Assembly: GCA_907163375.1 (NCBI GenBank)
Contig: CAJQUW010012642.1
Coordinates: 1 to 64,000 of the forward strand
Length of the DNA: 64,000 nt
Direction of reading: 5' to 3'
Source of the DNA: Prostheceraeus crozeri
Taxonomy: Eukaryota > Platyhelminthes > Polycladida > Euryleptidae
The stretch's first letter is position 1, and each line of letters opens with the position of its first letter. Positions 31,691-44,289 of this stretch are shown piece by piece. The notes under the pieces were generated by a model that saw only the letters and a program-made list of their open reading frames with translations, did no database searches and was not told the DNA's origin. The position numbers were made by a program, and so were the translations under genes.

Positions 31691-31765
31691 TTCTTGTTAG
31701 TTCAGTTGGCAGAGCATAGCCCTATCCATTAAAGCCCGACGCTACGCCGGCGGCGGCGGCGCCGA
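31691..31765 (+). repeat. tRNA-like 5' half fused to a GGC-rich tail (SINE-like)
   Basis: TTAGTTCAGTTGGCAGAGCA is a clear tRNA D-arm / A-box. The anticodon stem does not pair and no T-arm follows. Instead GCCCGACGCTACGCC runs into (GGC)n at 31748-31763. This is a tRNA-derived repeat, not a working tRNA. Confidence 0.5.
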
Positions 31766-31949
31766 TTATCTGTCGGCTCTTAATTAATCAATTTTTTGGG
31801 AAAATTACATGAGACTTTAATGAATTCAACTTCGATGACATCATGACTGTCAGTCTGCATCTTTTAATTTTAAGATAAAACACGCACTGCGTAATAGATA
31901 GACCACAGAATAGCTACTGAGGAAGATTAATTGTCTCCATAATATGTTG

Positions 31950-32115
31950 GTCAGTTAAAATGTAATTGCATGATTACAATTACAAATTACTTATCTACAA
32001 ATGTAATTGATTGCAGCTGCTGTTTACTACTTGACGGAAAATGCTATTGATTAAAATTACCGATTACGGTAAAGTAATGGTAATTGAAATTACAATTATT
32101 ACAGCACAAGTTTAA
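31950..32115. repeat. TAATTACAATTAC low-complexity repeat
   Basis: Many ATTACAATTAC and GTAATTG words in both orientations, giving loose palindromes. No coding content. Confidence 0.5.
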
Positions 32116-35100
32116 TCTGCAGTATAGACTATTCTTTAATTTTTTGTAATTCACAGTGAGACTTGCGGAATGGAATTAACAATGGGATTCTACCGAATTG
32201 TTTAAATAGTCTAATATAATCTGTTTATGTCATTCAGCCTAAAGTCTTTTCCATTGTGTGAATGTGCCTACGAGGAAAAATATATTATAGAGGCCTATTC
32301 ATTGTGGAGCGAAAGTCTAAAATACCATCTTTCACAACAGGATAATGAGTCCTATATGTAGAATACTAACATGGGCCTTGATCTAGCCTTTAGAAATAGT
32401 GGTTAAAGAATGCGATGTGACCAAATTCGATAGTGACTAGATTCAATTACATAATAAGCTTACTCTACATTAAGCCTACGTCATGTATGCCGCAATGAAT
32501 GTCTGCCTGCTCCACTGACCGGATAAGAATTCGCAGATTAAGCCATTATTATTATATACATATCCGTGGGCGAATGCCCGCTGCGGGCCCTACTCCAGCA
32601 GATCATGATTATCTAAGATGGAGATAATAATAAGAAATAAATAATAATAGGAAGAAATAAGCCATAAATATCGAATAGAGGATTGGAAATTGAAATGCAA
32701 TGTAGAAATATGGCTCATAAAAAAGAAGTAATTTCTATGTCTTTTCCGAAATATTTGAGTTCCTAACATCATCTTTCTTCTTCATCACATGCATGTATAC
32801 ATTGAGATGGTCAATTTTGATATGGACAATCTTCGGATGGCCATCTTTCGGATGGTCAATCTTCCGCATTTCATAAACACATATTTGAGTTTCACAATTT
32901 ATTCCTTACACAAATCAATCATGTAAATTAAGAGTGTGTGCGGCACACCGATGCACCGATTCTTTTTCAGTGACCAGTTTTTGGTCTGATGAACCGAAAC
33001 GTTCGAATTTTGATAAAATTAACATTTCAGTGTACAGTTTTACTTAAAATTAATTAAATCTATCTGCAAATCTTAGTCGCAGCAGATATAGAAGAATGAT
33101 CTGATTAATTAATAGAATGATCAGGTTTAAGCATGCAATCTGATTAATCCAACTAGACTCAATTCTACTCAATTCTATTTATCAATTCAATCATTTTAAA
33201 CTTCAAATTTCTAAGTGATGAAATTGACACATTTTGAAAATCAAGGCTATATCATTTAATTGCTGATGCATTTCCTGATGATGAGAAAAAATTGAAAAAA
33301 GTGACGAAAATGGATTGTCTAAGTTCATCAGAAATCAGTCTAGAGTCATAAAATCTCATTTCTGGAGACATAAGAATCTCGGAATTTCTTTGTTAATATG
33401 CCATAGTCCATCTCATTGTGTCATAGGAATATCATAGTCCGGAATCTCAAGATACATCCAGCGTTCTTCCCGAAAGATTTTTTCGTACGATCTGATCGTG
33501 TTGTATTATAACAGAGAGACTATCTAAAGCCAAGTATATGTCTAGATATTGACCCTCATGCACAGTAATTTGTGGATTGCTTCAATTTTTCCTGATGTTT
33601 TCAGATATTATATTTTTCATGATTTTGAAAAAGTATCAATGATAAGCTCTTCCTTAGCTTTGCTATATACTGCATGTGCATGTGTTTTTTTAAAAGAAAC
33701 AATTAAAACCCTGACGTTTCGTCCACCACTGACTTAGTAATTTTTATTCAATGCAACTTCTTGTCATTTGCTGGTCGCGGCTAAGTATGATGAGAGTCAC
33801 TTGCAAATATTTGCAGAATAAAATTAAAAGACGCCCAATAAATTTTCTGATTTTCCTAATACTTGATGAAATTAACGTTGAATTCTGAACACCGACAACA
33901 GAAGATAGATATCCTACCTTCAAGATCGTGACGTTTTCATTAACTATCAGTCTAGAGCGAAAAAGACATTATATTTCGACTATACTTCAGTGCTTCAGTG
34001 CAACTTATACAATTTTTGGCGCACCGAAAGGTGCATTTTTGTATCCACAAGTAGCTTTTCAGTACATTCAACCAAATTGGCATTGTAAATTTCAAATGAT
34101 GTGTAACATTGCAAAATATATACAAATAGTTTCGAAGTTTATATAATCATAGAAATTTAGGTAGTTCCTAAGAGGACTGATGAGCGTTCCCACCGGCAGA
34201 CCAGGCAAAGTCAACGTTTTTTAATATCAAAATAAACAAATTGACAACCATCATAAAACAAAGAGGAAACGACAATGACATTTTGTCGAACACAAATCTC
34301 GACACCAGCGAGTCATATTTTATGTTCGTTGGCAGGACAACCAACCAGCTTTGAATTTCGGGTCCCTTGCTTTCATGTATGCTCTGGTTGGTGGACCATC
34401 GCTGTGGAACAACGGACCCTGTGACACCTATTACTCACAACGATCAAAAAACTCTTTTCATGAACAAATTCCAAACTTTTGTGACAAATTCATATGTTTA
34501 CACAGGATATGTCTGGCACCACGACGCAAATCTTTACAAAATAACCTCTGTTCACAAGAATATTAACAACCTTTTGTGTCCTTTCAACAAAATATTGAAA
34601 ATGCGAGCAAATACGTAAAATTTTAATTATTTGGGTCGCGAATGCATGAATGCCCATCTTTCGGGGGATAAAGCTATCTGGAAAAGTTGACAACACCACC
34701 GGAAAAGGAAAATAGTGAAACTTAATGAACTTTGCTTCTAAAAGCTTTGTGGTATACTGACGTGTGTAAACAATTTAAAACAATATTGATCTTGACATCT
34801 AAATACTCAGTGGATCTATCATTATCACCACTGAATCTCCAGGGTTGCCGTGGGTATGGGGATTTTATGGGTATATCCATGGATAGTGGGTATGGGTCCT
34901 AAGGTCATCCCAACAGATCCCATGGCGCTTCTATGGAGATTCTGTGGGGATCATCATGAAATATTGTCATTCACTAGAAGCAGTCAGAACTGGCGTTTTA
35001 TCACACAATACATTCTGATTTTGAATTATCAAAGCAGTCTACCATCTCTACACTTAAATTCTATGAGATATCTATGCTGATTTTTAATCCATAGCACAAT

Positions 35101-35480
35101 GTCAATGATTTGAATGATTAATATGGTAAAATCCAGAAATTTCAGTGTTTTTTTTTTGGAGTGATTCTTGTCTTTTGCATTTTGCAGCCAAGATATAGGT
35201 CTGTTGTCAATGTTCAACACACCATTCGATTGGTCTTCGCATGCTCTAACCACATATGTCTATCACATTAAGTTTCATGCAAGATTTTTGACATAAAAAT
35301 TATTTGAAATTCAAAAACACATAATTTTGCTTGTCCACAAGAAAAATACATCACTTTGGATTGCTGTACAACAAAGAAAAGTAGCATATATTTAAGCGGA
35401 CTTTGGCTCAAGGAATCCCTAATGCCCTGGAATCAAAGAAATATCAAGAGTTGAGAAATCAAAATAATTGAAATTGGAGC
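32116..35480. other. Gene-free stretch
   Basis: No gene recognised. Small local repeats only: CTTCGGATGG at 32830-32875 and a GGGTATGGG-rich patch at 34852-34900. Confidence 0.5.
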
Positions 35481-35499
35481 TATTATAGCTGTCCACAAC

Positions 35500-35930
35500 T
35501 TTTTCAGTCATTACATCGACGCCGTTTTCGTCATCACATCGATGCCTCCACATGTTGATTGACTGCATTAATTCAAACGAAACTTTACATGTAGAATGCT
35601 TACCTTGTCTTAATTGATAATCAAAAGTCGCTTAACAAATGCTCACTGATTTTCTATCATCATTCCTGGAAAATTTCATATTTTCTCTAAAAAAGTGACC
35701 ACAATTCGTCATCACATCGACGGCTACTTATTGTGATCATCTAACCAGAAGAAATGCTCAATGGATCTAATACTTTTATGATAAATAGCCTGCCATAAGA
35801 CTTCCATAATGACATAATTGGATTTATCATTCGACCCTTTGACTTTGCTCTCCATCCTTCAAAAATAGCACAAACTGTCATTATATCGACGCCGTCCATA
35901 TTATGATTTTCAGCGTCGATGTGATGATGG
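35500..35930. repeat. Scattered TCATCACATCGACGCC motif
   Basis: Five near-copies: about 35504 (TCATTACATCGACGCC), 35528 (TCATCACATCGATGCC), 35708 (TCATCACATCGACGGC), 35877 (TCATTATATCGACGCC) and an inverted one at 35911 (GCGTCGATGTGATGA). Spacing is irregular. A weaker relative is at 44418. Confidence 0.55.
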
Positions 35931-36817
35931 AAACTTAAATTCGCTCTCAATCTTGACATAGCATCCTTGGACGATGCTTGATGTACAAACGACACAAATG
36001 TCTTATGAGTCTACCGACTGGAAAAGTAAAGCGCAGATTGCCCTGTTTATACATCTACACCTTGCAAACAGTTCCTGTGTATCAATCGAGCAGTGTTTAA
36101 GTTTCCCTCTTTTTATCTTTCAATCAACGAATCGCTTCTTTCAAAGGAGAAAGTGACAAATGAAGGAATCGAATTATTGATCACAAACTCCGGTGCCGAC
36201 TCTGATGACTTTTTACAGATGATCTAAATAAGGTATCATAGTCGGAGAGTGGCATAACAATATGAGGATAACCGAAAGCACAGGAGAGATACGCAACTGT
36301 CATGACAGCTGATATTGAAAACTACATACGAACATTTTATATTGTGGCATTCGACCTTTTAAGTAAGCTACCTAATTTATTTCAATACAATTCATGTAAC
36401 TGATTTACATGTATATTGTATCAAGGTCGATATTCTTTAAAAAGTCTCACATAGCCTATATACATGTATGTATATAATATATATTCCGTGTCTGTTTTTG
36501 GAGAGGCTTAGACCTTTCATGGAAGCAGATGTCTCATCAAGCACACTTAAATTCAAGTCTTTATTGATTCTTTATCATCAAATCATTTTGAAAAATGTTA
36601 GCAATTTTGTTGGCAGACCTTCGAATTTTCGATTTTTCCATTCGCTCCTCAATTTACTTTCATGATCTTAATTTTACCGTGTACGCTTGAAGTGATGTAA
36701 ATATCCTGATTCGTCAGAATTCAGACTTGTATTTACACTTCTCAATGAAAAGTGCTTTTCGGACCCCTCGCGACTAGTTCTGGGTATGACTATCAGTCTG
36801 AGAGAAGAAACCATTCT
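35931..36817. other. Gene-free stretch
   Basis: Nothing recognised up to the left target duplication of the Harbinger element. Confidence 0.5.
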
Positions 36818-36997
36818 TTAAGGCACGTTTATAGTTTGTGCGAATATTCAACGCACAGTGGAAGTCGACGCGCAGTGAAAATCAGTCGACGCACAGTGAT
36901 TTGAATTTTAAACATGCATGTTGGTCATTCAGTGCGCGTCGACGGTAGAGGTGTTTATAGTTCGAGGCAGAGCTGAAAGTGTGCATTTACTTCAGTG

Positions 36998-38262
36998 ATG
37001 TCGGAAGACGATTTTATTCCTCTTATTTGTGCAAGCGCCGTGGCTACTACCTGTAGTGTTCTCAATAATCGTAGATGGTATGTGAGGCCATTGAACATGA
37101 AGAGAGGAGAACACAGCGAAGAGCAATTGGTCCATGACATGCGCATGATGGATGAAGAGAAACATTTCGAATATTTTCGTATATCAAAAAGTGAATTCGA
37201 CGGACTTTTAGAATTGGTCGAGCCGATGATAGCGCACGGCAATAATCACGCCTTGCCTATCAAGCCTATAATACGACTTGCAGTGACTTTGCGATTTCTT
37301 GGAAGTGGCACCTCATATGCTGCTTTGGCCCATGGCTACAGAATTCACAAGAGCACTGTGAGACCTTATGGGTGGTTTTGAAGGAGAAATATTTGTCTTT
37401 TCCAAACGAGGAGCAATGGAATGAAATCTCATCTGAATTTTACAAGAAATGGAATTTCCGAATTGCCTTGGAGCAATAGACGGAAAACACATTGCTTTAA
37501 AGTGTCCAGCTAATCGTGGCAGTGAATATTATAATTACAAAAACTTTCAATCAATTGTGTTACTGGCCTGCGTCGACGCCAATTATTGTTTTACTGTGAT
37601 TGATATTGGAGCAACAGGAAGAGAAAGTGATGGTGGAATTTTTGCTCGTTCTCCATTTGGCAAATGCTTTGATAGCAACTCTTCGGTTATCCCCCTCGCT
37701 AAAGAAAAAGAATTGCCAAATTCTTCGGAGAAATTGCCGATGGTATTCGTTGCTGATGATGCATTCCCATTGCGAAAGAATTTAATGAAACCTTATCCAC
37801 GTCAAGGACTGTCAGACCACGAGAAGAAAATTTTTAACTATCGGTTAAGTTGTGCACGTCGAATCTCCGAAAATGCATTCGGAATCATGGCCATGAGATG
37901 GCGATTCTTGAGACAAACACTTGAAGTAACCCCGACCACGGTATCTTGATAATAAAGGCAATCGTTGTATTACACAACTTCATGCGGAAATCTGTAATGG
38001 CCAATACTACATATGATCGCTACGTCAGACCATCCGATGTTGATCATGAAAGACAAGACGGATTACTGATACATGGTGAGTGGCGCAATGAGCAACAATA
38101 ACGCCTGTTGGGCAGCAAGGTAGCAGCAATTTCACTACATCAGCGGCGAATGTTCGGAGAGCATTTGCTTCGTATTTCTGCCACCAAGGTGTTGTTCCTT
38201 GGCAAGATGCAATAGTGAATCGCGGTAGACTTTCTACAGATCATTTCAGTGGTTCTTTATAA
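36998..38262 (+). pseudogene. Harbinger transposase, frameshifted
   Basis: It begins MSEDDFIPLICASAVATTC. An N-terminal helix-turn-helix region follows (HFEYFRISKSEFDGLL, VTLRFLGSGTSYAALAHGYRIHKSTV). The DDE core has all three acids: FPNCLGAIDGKH, FVADDAFPL and RRISENAFG. The C-terminus has VLHNFMRKS, then ANVRRAFASYFCHQ to a stop at 38260. Frame changes lie near 37365, 37448, 37940 and 38090. In this family the transposase acts together with the Myb/MADF protein encoded on the other strand of the same element. Confidence 0.92.
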
Positions 38263-39470
38263 TGTACATATTGGATTGATGTTTGAGTCACTGTACATGC
38301 AGGCTACTTGCAGCGGGCACATGCATTTTGAATATTTACGTATGTGATGTGTTGCACCAATGTAATAAAATGCTAATTTGCATTTCACCTTTGTTTATTA
38401 TGTACAATGTACATGTAATTCTGCAATCGAGAATCATTTCGAGGCTCATACATCAATGAAACTCTTTAAATTAAGGCACTCTACGAAATCCCAGTAGGCC
38501 TAGGTCTAATGAAATATCTATGAGCTGTAGGTCCTATAGACATCAAAGAAGAAGTTTATTCTAAAATGTATAAATTCATACACTGTACATGTACTTTACA
38601 TCAAAATCCAAAGACTAGGCCTTAGCTTATAGATATGATATAGCACTGATTATCTTTGTTAAAATCAGTATCGATTGACACCTCCGTGTACAGTGACAAC
38701 TGTTGAAGTACATGAGCTGACGGTTAGGCCTATATGTAAGGCCTTACGAATCATCGACCGATTGTGACATATAGCCCATGTAACTGACAATACATGTAGT
38801 TAATGATTTTTTAATCAATGATATACGCCTAATTAATTCTTCATGTCGCTACTAGGCCTAGCCACTTCATTTATATTGTAATCTAAGGTGTTAGACATGC
38901 TTGATGAAATATTGGGTATACACGTACTTTGCTTCTAACCGATAGGTATGTCTAACTTTTTTTTAATAACTTTTTTTCATGCAAACATTAATTCTGCTAG
39001 CGAGTGTAGGCCCCACATTTATATTAGTACAAAAGTAAAAAGTCATTTCATCCAATTGAAATTCTATAGTAGGCCTACATACATGTATAGGATGCAAAAT
39101 GCGCAGAATGCGACAATGAAAACATAGAAAATGTCTAATTTTAGAGAATCACCCATGTAGGCTAACGTAATTGGCACACCATATACGATTCCGAAACTAT
39201 TCCATTGCCTGTTTCCTGCTGGAAGGTTCTCTCTGCATCGTAGATCGCCTAAAAGTAAAATGATGATATTATTTTATTACAACATCAGAGGTCTGCTATA
39301 AGAAAGAAAATTATCAATGTCATATTAAAGAAAACAAGTAATGTGCGCCAACGCGCTCAGCATTTCGATGGCAAGTGACAGGCTATGCGCCCTTCCTTCA
39401 AACTAATCACACTTTATTTTCTCAACTTGCATTAATTAGTCTTATCAGTTTGCAACTAGGGCCTACATGT
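38263..39470. other. Non-coding middle of the Harbinger element
   Basis: AT-rich, with many TACATGTA words. No frame recognised. Confidence 0.6.
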
Positions 39471-39477
39471 AGATCTA

Positions 39478-40760
39478 CAGGGTGACTCAAAAGTCTTAAT
39501 CGGGTTTCAAATCAAGATTTCTCAGTAAGTATTAACACTACAAATTTAATGTTTTGTTTATACTGTAGAGGAAGAACCAAAATTTTAGTAGCAGTTCGAA
39601 ATTGTAAAAAAATCAAGTTAAGGGTCCATCCAAGCTCACTCATATTATGGAGGTCAACAAATTGATCAGATGTCATGAAAGACGTTTTTCACTTACAATT
39701 TTTTTCACACTGACTACAGCCAAAAATACTTTATCATGAAATCTGATTGATTGGCCTACAAAATATTTACAAAACTCAATGTACTGTAAGAAAATGTTCA
39801 TCAAAGCTATCTTCTGAAAGCATATTCCGACTGGTGTTTAACAAATTTAGCGAAGCGGGTAGCATACTGTCCAAGATGCTGAGCGAAGTGGTCGCCCATC
39901 CCTTGCTGAGGGTGATGGCTTGCGTGTCAAGGAAGTTTGAGCATAATCCATGACCATCGGTACGGGATGCAGCCAATGAGCTTGATATGACAGGTGAGAC
40001 TGTTCGACGTGCTTTGAAGCGAACAACTAGCATGAATTCATGTCATATTTCACACGTGCATGAACTGTTACCGGACTACTATGAACCAAGGCTTCAGTTT
40101 TGTGAAAAAATTAACCGGTTATGTGATGATCCCGGTTTCATCCACTAACTCTGTTTTTTTGACGAGGCAACCTTTCATTTGAATGATAACATTGACAGTC
40201 ACAACTGTGTGATTTTTGACGATGAAAATCCACATTTATGTAGGCTAGCGAGTTTCCTCTGAAGTCGAAGGGACTGGTGGTATGGGCGGCCATGTTTTTG
40301 CGACCCGATCATTGGACCTTACTTCTTTGAATCAAGTGACCAAAGACTTATCTTGAGGTTTAGAAGGATTTTTTATTCCGGAACTGGTGATTAGGACGAT
40401 TTTCGACGACGTTTTTTAACAAGATGGCGTTCCGCCTCATTGGGGTCTGAATGTTAGAGAATTTCTCAACATCCAATTCCTTAATCGATGGATTGGACGA
40501 AACGGTCCCATTCACTAACCAGCTAGAAGCCCAGATCTGACGCCTCCTGATTATTTTTTGAGGGGTCATATCAAGGAAGTGGTGTATAAGAATAGGCCAA
40601 CCAACAACACAGAATTACGAGTGACGCTTGCTGAAGCAGTTCAGTCAGCGAAAAAAGTCACGATCAATAAGACTTTTGATAACTTTAAAAAGCGCGTCAT
40701 TCCTTGTACCGAAGTTAACGGAGGTCACTTCCAGCACTTATTGTGAAAATGCAAGTCTTT
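39478..40760 (+). mobile_element. DD41D-type Tc1/mariner element nested in the Harbinger
   Basis: It starts CAGGGTGACTCAAAAGTC directly after TA (39476-39477). Its transposase relic runs from about 39750 to 40745: SGETVRRALKR-like region, FFDEATFHLN (first Asp), VVWAAMF, DGVPPHW (second Asp), RSPDLTPPDYFLRGH (third Asp) and VYKNRPTNNTELR. Forty-one codons lie between the second and third Asp. Several stops and frame changes break it. No matching right end was found, so it is truncated after about 40760. Confidence 0.8.
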
Positions 40761-40969
40761 CGAAAATTACCAAACTATCAGTCAAGTCAAGGTATTTGTC
40801 TGCCTAAATACAGTGAGACACGCGGTACCGGTACATATATAATGATATTAATAAGAATAGTAATGATGATGAATTTAATTGTCCTAGAATTCCGATCAGT
40901 AAGCAATCAATTGCGACAAAATATTTGCTTTAGAATGCAGACACAATAACACTCACTTGTTGAATATTC

Positions 40970-41650
40970 AATTTGGCCTGGGCTTTTATGCTGAAAGGCA
41001 GCTTTCGCAGTTGGGCGGACACTGATTTCCCGAACGCATCGTCCTCGTCGTCCACCTTGACGCACTTTTTTCTTCACAAACTGAGATTCTCAGAAAGTTC
41101 AGTCTCCAGAACCTTGCCTTTTCTCTTGTTCATGGTAGGCCTACTCTCTTCGCAAACAGTTCGGTCTACTTCGACGACAGGCCTCTCGTTCTGATTTGAA
41201 AACTCAGGTAGGTTTGACACATCACCGACCGTCTGAGGGACGTTTGACACATGTCCAGCTGATCTGTTGGTGACAAAGTCTTTTAAAAAACTTAAACTCT
41301 CCATCCATATCCATGGCTTGCTTATCTTACGGCCTGCTCCACTTGGTGGCTTCTCCAACTTCTTCCGGTACGTGTCTCGTAGACTTCTCCACCAACTTTT
41401 GCATTCATCGGCATCTTTTTGAACGATTTCAGACACTTCCTGCCAAATATTGTTTGCTTGCTCTGTATCATGGTGCTTTTTTAGAGCTTACAGTCCAAAT
41501 GGTGGGATAGTTCCTGACACAATTTATCAGCACCTCCTGAAAAAGAGTATCACTGGCACTGACGCTACTGACATGATGTTCACGTAACCTACGATGATGA
41601 CAAACTGACGCGCAGTTTGCAAGTAGAAGTTCAGTTCCATTGAACTTCAA
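40970..41650 (-). pseudogene. Harbinger-encoded MADF (Myb-like) protein, frameshifted
   Basis: On the - strand LFQEVLINCVRNYPTIWTVSS (about 41530) starts the MADF domain. After a one-base frame change in an A run near 41478 it continues with NNIWQEVSEI and ECKSWWRSLRDTYRKKLEK, the Trp-rich third helix. A linker with VTNRSAGHVSNVPQ and a basic MNKRKGK stretch follow. Harbinger elements use this protein to bind the terminal repeats and carry the transposase into the nucleus. It converges on the transposase gene as expected. Confidence 0.8.
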
Positions 41651-41813
41651 ATTTCAACTGTGCGTCAAAATCGATATCACTAGATATCTACGAATTTGAA
41701 ATTTAAGACGCACACCTGTGCGAACAATCGACGCACAGCTGCGCGAATGCCCATCAAATTATGAACGCACAGCTGTGCATTGTGCATTCGCACAGACTAT
41801 AGACGCGCCTTTA

Positions 41814-43740
41814 ATGGATAGCTACAAGTTGGCTAAATGGAAGTAATGAATTTTCAGGGTCTGTGGTAGTTGCAAAATATCAATCAGGCCGAAGCCCGGT
41901 CCAGGCCCGTCCGACGTACAAGTCTGTGTTCGTGCATGCAAACTGGATGAGACTGGCAAACTGCAGCAAATGTTGAGTTCTTATCAAACTGGATATGGGC
42001 ACAAGTGAAAATTTAAGACATAGATATCAAAACATTGTATCATAGATGACAATAAAAGTTGAACTGGACTAAAAGCAAATAGCTATTTGCACTGAATACA
42101 GGAATAATCAGCAAAATACATATATATATGCAGGGTGAGAGGAAAGTCTCTCCCTGATTTCAAAAGCCTGTTGTTTCAAGATAAATATATTTTTAAGTCC
42201 ATTCTTCGTCTAATTAATTGGGAATACACCAAAGTTTTACCCCAAAACAAGCATTTTGATGTACTACAATCTATTCAATCGCTCAAGGGATAGAGATTCT
42301 TTCGTACAAAATTTAGCGAACGAAATACGAAAATATAAATGAATGAGCTAAAAACTTGCAAACACTCAAGGTTTATGCTGATGTGTAATATGAAGTAATA
42401 TATTTACTTTGGAAATTATTTCCCAGCAGCGAAACAGGTCTAATGCAAACCAATTTCATTCAAGATGACTAGAAAGTGAAGCTTTCGCATTTCTATAAGG
42501 TGAGTTGTTTACCTTCATGAGACCTGAGGAAGGGTTCACTGGACCCCGAAGTCATATTGCTATATTTTGCACTGTTGATTGATGATATTTCAATGGTTTT
42601 ATTCATTTAAAAGCATCATTTTCACAATAAATTCTGCATGTGATATTTCATTCCAATTGAACTGCAGTAATAATGGTGGACTGCCAAAGATGCTCATCCG
42701 ACCCCCTCAGGCATCAGAAGGTGTGGACATTTTTTTTATAAATTTTGTAGTGCAACATGCAGACTGAGTTTCTACGTGTCTATGTCGGTGCATAGTATGT
42801 GAAATTCACACATTGTTAAAATATCACGCTCGCACATGTACACTGTGTTATTGGAGCTCGAGCTTGTTGCTTTCTCGGTTGAATGACCGGCCTGAATAGA
42901 GAACTCGACATAAATCAATAATTAAGATGAAATGTTTCATTATATACGTAGTCATAGTTCTAAGATAGACTGCTCGCAAAGTTTTCATTGTGCATGTTGA
43001 TAGTGCTGAATTTGAGATTTCCTCTGCTGTTTGTAGAGTAAGCCTGTAGGCCTGCTGTCGATGGAGGTTGATGGGCTTAAAATATTGGACATGTAGCGGT
43101 TTCGTAACATAAATTAATGAAGTCAGTCATCATCAGAGACTTTGACGCAAACGGTTAACATCGCAACATTGCCTCCTAATACACCTAATATTGCATCAAC
43201 GAGTTTGGACTTTTGATAACAGTCTGTTTTCTAAGAAAGCTGAGCGACTGCCAAAAGATAAATACTTTTCAACTACACGCAAAATCAAATCTGTTAGAGG
43301 GTAAAATCGCGTTGTCATAGAATAATCCAATGTGATTCCTGATTTAATGTGGTTTACTGATGTGATTGTTCATCAATGGTTTTATCGGAAAACTATATGG
43401 GCGGACTGAAATTCATGTAAATCATATTATCCTCCCACACTTACCCCACTCAGAAAATTCCGCCCGCCTGGGTATAGAAGTCGATTCAGCAATATTCTTT
43501 TGTCATCTCTATGTCAGAATTCACAAAAGTGGTATTGCATAATACCATTAATGGTATTCCATCCTTCTTCATGATTTGTCCGTGCGTGTTTTCTAGCTTT
43601 CTTTGATACTTGAAACTTGATTTTGTCTGAATTTGATAAATAACCAATCTGATTTTCCCCGCTCCATTTACTGGAGTTCATGAAAAATAAGCGATATTTC
43701 TACTATTATCAATATAATCTTTACAACTTTACTTATATTT
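41814..43740. other. Gene-free stretch
   Basis: No gene. A GGCCGAAGCCCGGTCCAGGC patch at 41887 and an ACCTGAGGAAGGGTTCACTGG segment near 42522, which resembles Penelope-like element ends, are the only notable items. Confidence 0.45.
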
Positions 43741-43758
43741 ACATTTCCTTGCGCTTGG

Positions 43759-44285
43759 TTGTCGATTCAAAATAATAATCGTAGAGATGACAGCGTGGAC
43801 AGTAATAAAACATTTTACGCTGTGATGCCATTTATTGGCACAACCTTGCAACAACTTAAGCGAAGTCTTACTAAAATTTACAATAAATCCGGTATTGATG
43901 CTGAAGTAGCTTTTAATATGCCTACTACTAAAGTGAAATCATACTTTGCTTTAAAAAGTGAATCGAACCCTCTGTTAAAGTCTTGCGTTGTATATGAATT
44001 CTCATGCCTGGGTGATCCAGGTAACCAAACATACATTGGCAAAGCAAAGCTAAGACTTCAGCAGAGGATTGATGAACATAAAAAACAAACACGGCAGTAA
44101 AAGAACACATAAATAACTGTAACTACTGTACTCCGGACATAACTAATCAATTTGTCATCAAATACAAAGGAAGCAATAATTCTGAAATCAGCATTGTAGA
44201 AGCAATTATGATAAAATCGAATCAACATAAGATCAATCATACAGCACAGTATGACGGTGTGTCATGCTTACTAAAAATCTTTAAT
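43759..44285 (+). pseudogene. Penelope-like retroelement, C-terminal GIY-YIG endonuclease fragment
   Basis: The frame includes FYAVMPFIGTTLQQLKRSL, then CVVYEFSC...NQTYIGKAKLRLQQRIDEH, the GIY-YIG nuclease core with its family-typical Cys and the YIG-Lys-Arg-Glu series. The last part reads VKEHINNCNYC...SIVEAIMIKSNQHKIN and ends in TAG at 44283-44285. At least one frame change occurs. The RT is absent here. The copy at 14740-15477 is the RT part of a Penelope-like element but need not be the same family. Confidence 0.82.
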
Positions 44286-44289
44286 TAGA

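Larger units (their letters stand above)
36821..41810. mobile_element. Complete-length PIF/Harbinger transposon (4990 bp)
   Basis: TTA at 36818-36820 and 41811-41813 is the typical 3-bp Harbinger target duplication. The ends form a TIR of about 25 bp: AGGCACGTTTATAGTTTGTG at the left and, in reverse, AGGCGCGTCTATAGTCTGTG at the right, with three differences. Inside both ends are repeated CGACGCACAG-type words (left 36851-36947, right 41608-41780), candidate protein-binding sites. It carries the two genes expected of an autonomous member: transposase on + and a MADF DNA-binding protein on -, converging. A mariner copy sits between them; without it the element is about 3.7 kb. Both genes are frameshifted. 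Confidence 0.93.

Noticed and set aside
31691-31765. A tRNA gene
   Set aside because: Good D-arm, but the anticodon stem does not pair and no T-arm follows; treated as a tRNA-derived repeat.
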